Of a stretch of 13,513 nucleotides of DNA, positions 12,569 through 13,513 are shown piece by piece; within the stretch, counting starts at the first letter, position 1; each line of letters starts with the position of its first letter. Below the pieces are notes generated by a model that worked only from the letters and a program-made list of their open reading frames with translations, was not told where the DNA came from and did no database searches. The translations under genes and the position numbers were made by a program. This DNA is from DAOVFN01 sp964484305 (lineage in GTDB: Archaea; Aenigmatarchaeota; Aenigmatarchaeia; QMZP01): assembly GCA_964484305.1 (NCBI GenBank), contig CAZAEI010000022.1, positions 1 to 13,513 on the forward strand, given 5' to 3'.

Positions 12569-13513
12569 TTACTGTAAGTACTGTTCGTACCACTCCTCTA
12601 AAGCAAACAAAGTCCAGACTACAAGCGAATTGTGGTAATTTTTAATATTTCCTTTCATGAGTTTTTCCTCTACTTTATTAATAACATTCTCATCAAAGTT
12701 CTTTTTTATGAATTCTCCCTCTAGGCTTTGTAAGATATAATCCTTAAGTTCACCCTTCATCCAAGCATCTATCGGAACTCCGAACCCCTGTTTCTTGCGC
12801 CATAGAATATCCTTTATACCCTCAAGCCTTTCTTCACCGGCCTTTCTAAGTATCCATTTCCCTTTGTTATCTTTGATTTTTAGTCTGGGTGGTATTTTAT
12901 ATGAGAATTCAACTATCTCCTTATCCATAAGGACCAGCCTTTCCTCTATGCTATTTGCCATTGTAGCTTTATCCGCCTTCATAAGAAACTTTTCTGGAAG
13001 AAGGTTTTTCAGATCCATAGCAAGCATGAAGTTAAGGGAATTTCCTATTTTTTTTGGAGTTATTGCGTGAGCATAAGGGTTAGGAGTTTTTTTCATAGCC
13101 AGAAGCCACTGAATTTCGTAATCAGAAAGCCCACTAGTAATATATAGATGGACTTTTTCCAAATCTGTTAAACTCAAATAATTCAGTCTTCTCAGGTTTC
13201 TGTTTTTCCAAGGATTTCCTTTAATTGAAAGTGGTAAACTCCCTATAATAGAACCAATAACTTTTCTTCCTGTTTTCGGTAAAGCCAGATTCACATGATA
13301 TTTCAGGCTGTCTTTGTAGTTCCCATACCCTGCGAAGAGCTCGTCTCCAGCCTCGCCCGCAAGAACCACCTTTACATATTTTTTTGCATTCTGGGATAAG
13401 AAGTAGTTAGCTATTGTCGCAGCATCCCCTACGGGCTCATCAAAGTGCCATGTAATATGTGGAAAATTCTTTATAACATCACTTCCCTTAATTATTATTT
13501 CGTGGTGTTCTGT
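12569..13513 (-). CDS. Asparagine synthase (AsnB-like), synthetase domain, N-terminus beyond window
   Basis: 314 residues of an open frame reach the window edge; the N-terminal glutaminase domain and the SGGLDS ATP loop would lie outside. Visible synthetase-domain motifs are HFDEPVGDAATIANY (visible residues 23-37), VVLAGEAGDELFAGYGNY (49-66), FLMKADKATMANSIEER (176-192) and KQGFGVPIDAWMKGEL. The family makes asparagine from aspartate, glutamine and ATP. Copies inside polysaccharide clusters often amidate sugars or other carboxylates instead, which is plausible here because a GT4 follows by 21 bases and a GT2 lies nearby. The segment usually written RVPFLD reads RLVLMD, keeping only the Arg and Asp. 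AT-rich. Confidence 0.88.
   Translation of the reverse strand, partial: TEHHEIIIKGSDVIKNFPHITWHFDEPVGDAATIANYFLSQNAKKYVKVVLAGEAGDELFAGYGNYKDSLKYHVNLALPKTGRKVIGSIIGSLPLSIKGNPWKNRNLRRLNYLSLTDLEKVHLYITSGLSDYEIQWLLAMKKTPNPYAHAITPKKIGNSLNFMLAMDLKNLLPEKFLMKADKATMANSIEERLVLMDKEIVEFSYKIPPRLKIKDNKGKWILRKAGEERLEGIKDILWRKKQGFGVPIDAWMKGELKDYILQSLEGEFIKKNFDENVINKVEEKLMKGNIKNYHNSLVVWTLFALEEWYEQYLQ

Overview
The window is archaeal. The evidence is a complete transcription factor S (TFS), ribosomal protein S17e, a eukaryote/archaeal-type signal peptidase with a Ser-His-Asp set, a DUF1512 protein, TATA boxes about 25 bases upstream of apparently leaderless starts, and two tRNA genes cut by bulge-helix-bulge (BHB) introns. 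I cannot place the lineage. A DPANN or deep euryarchaeal lineage would fit, but this is inference. The exact run of 100 N at 11372-11471 marks a scaffold gap, so this is probably a draft or metagenome-assembled genome.

Layout. (1) 1-754 is AT-rich and holds a partial HTH plus LAGLIDADG homing-endonuclease-like gene on the minus strand. (2) 755-6931 is GC-rich core genome. It carries DUF1512 (minus), then a 240-base spacer with nested and tandem inverted repeats. On the plus strand follow an exported protein, tRNA-Asn with two introns, a small zinc-binding protein, tRNA-Phe with three introns, S17e, signal peptidase and TFS. A glycosyltransferase, a SAM methyltransferase and an overlapping Trm112-like zinc ribbon complete this part. 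(3) 6976-10503 (minus) encodes a very large exported protein. Its N-terminal six-bladed propeller is written in AT-rich DNA and its C25-like remainder in GC-rich DNA; the switch falls in a proline linker near 9575. (4) 10504-13513 is AT-rich and holds surface-glycan genes: a GT2 (cut by the gap), a GT4 (cut by the gap) and the synthetase half of an AsnB-type amidotransferase (cut by the window end).

How it fits together. The middle is an information-processing block (tRNAs, S17e, TFS) next to the secretion enzyme. Both flanks of the large exported protein are glycan or modification genes, suggesting a cell-surface locus. The most striking observation is the pair of adjacent tRNA genes with five introns between them. 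They include non-canonical insertions at tRNA positions 22/23, 30/31 and 59/60, the last two with textbook 3-4-3 BHB geometry. The second is the composition break inside a single open reading frame exactly at a domain linker.
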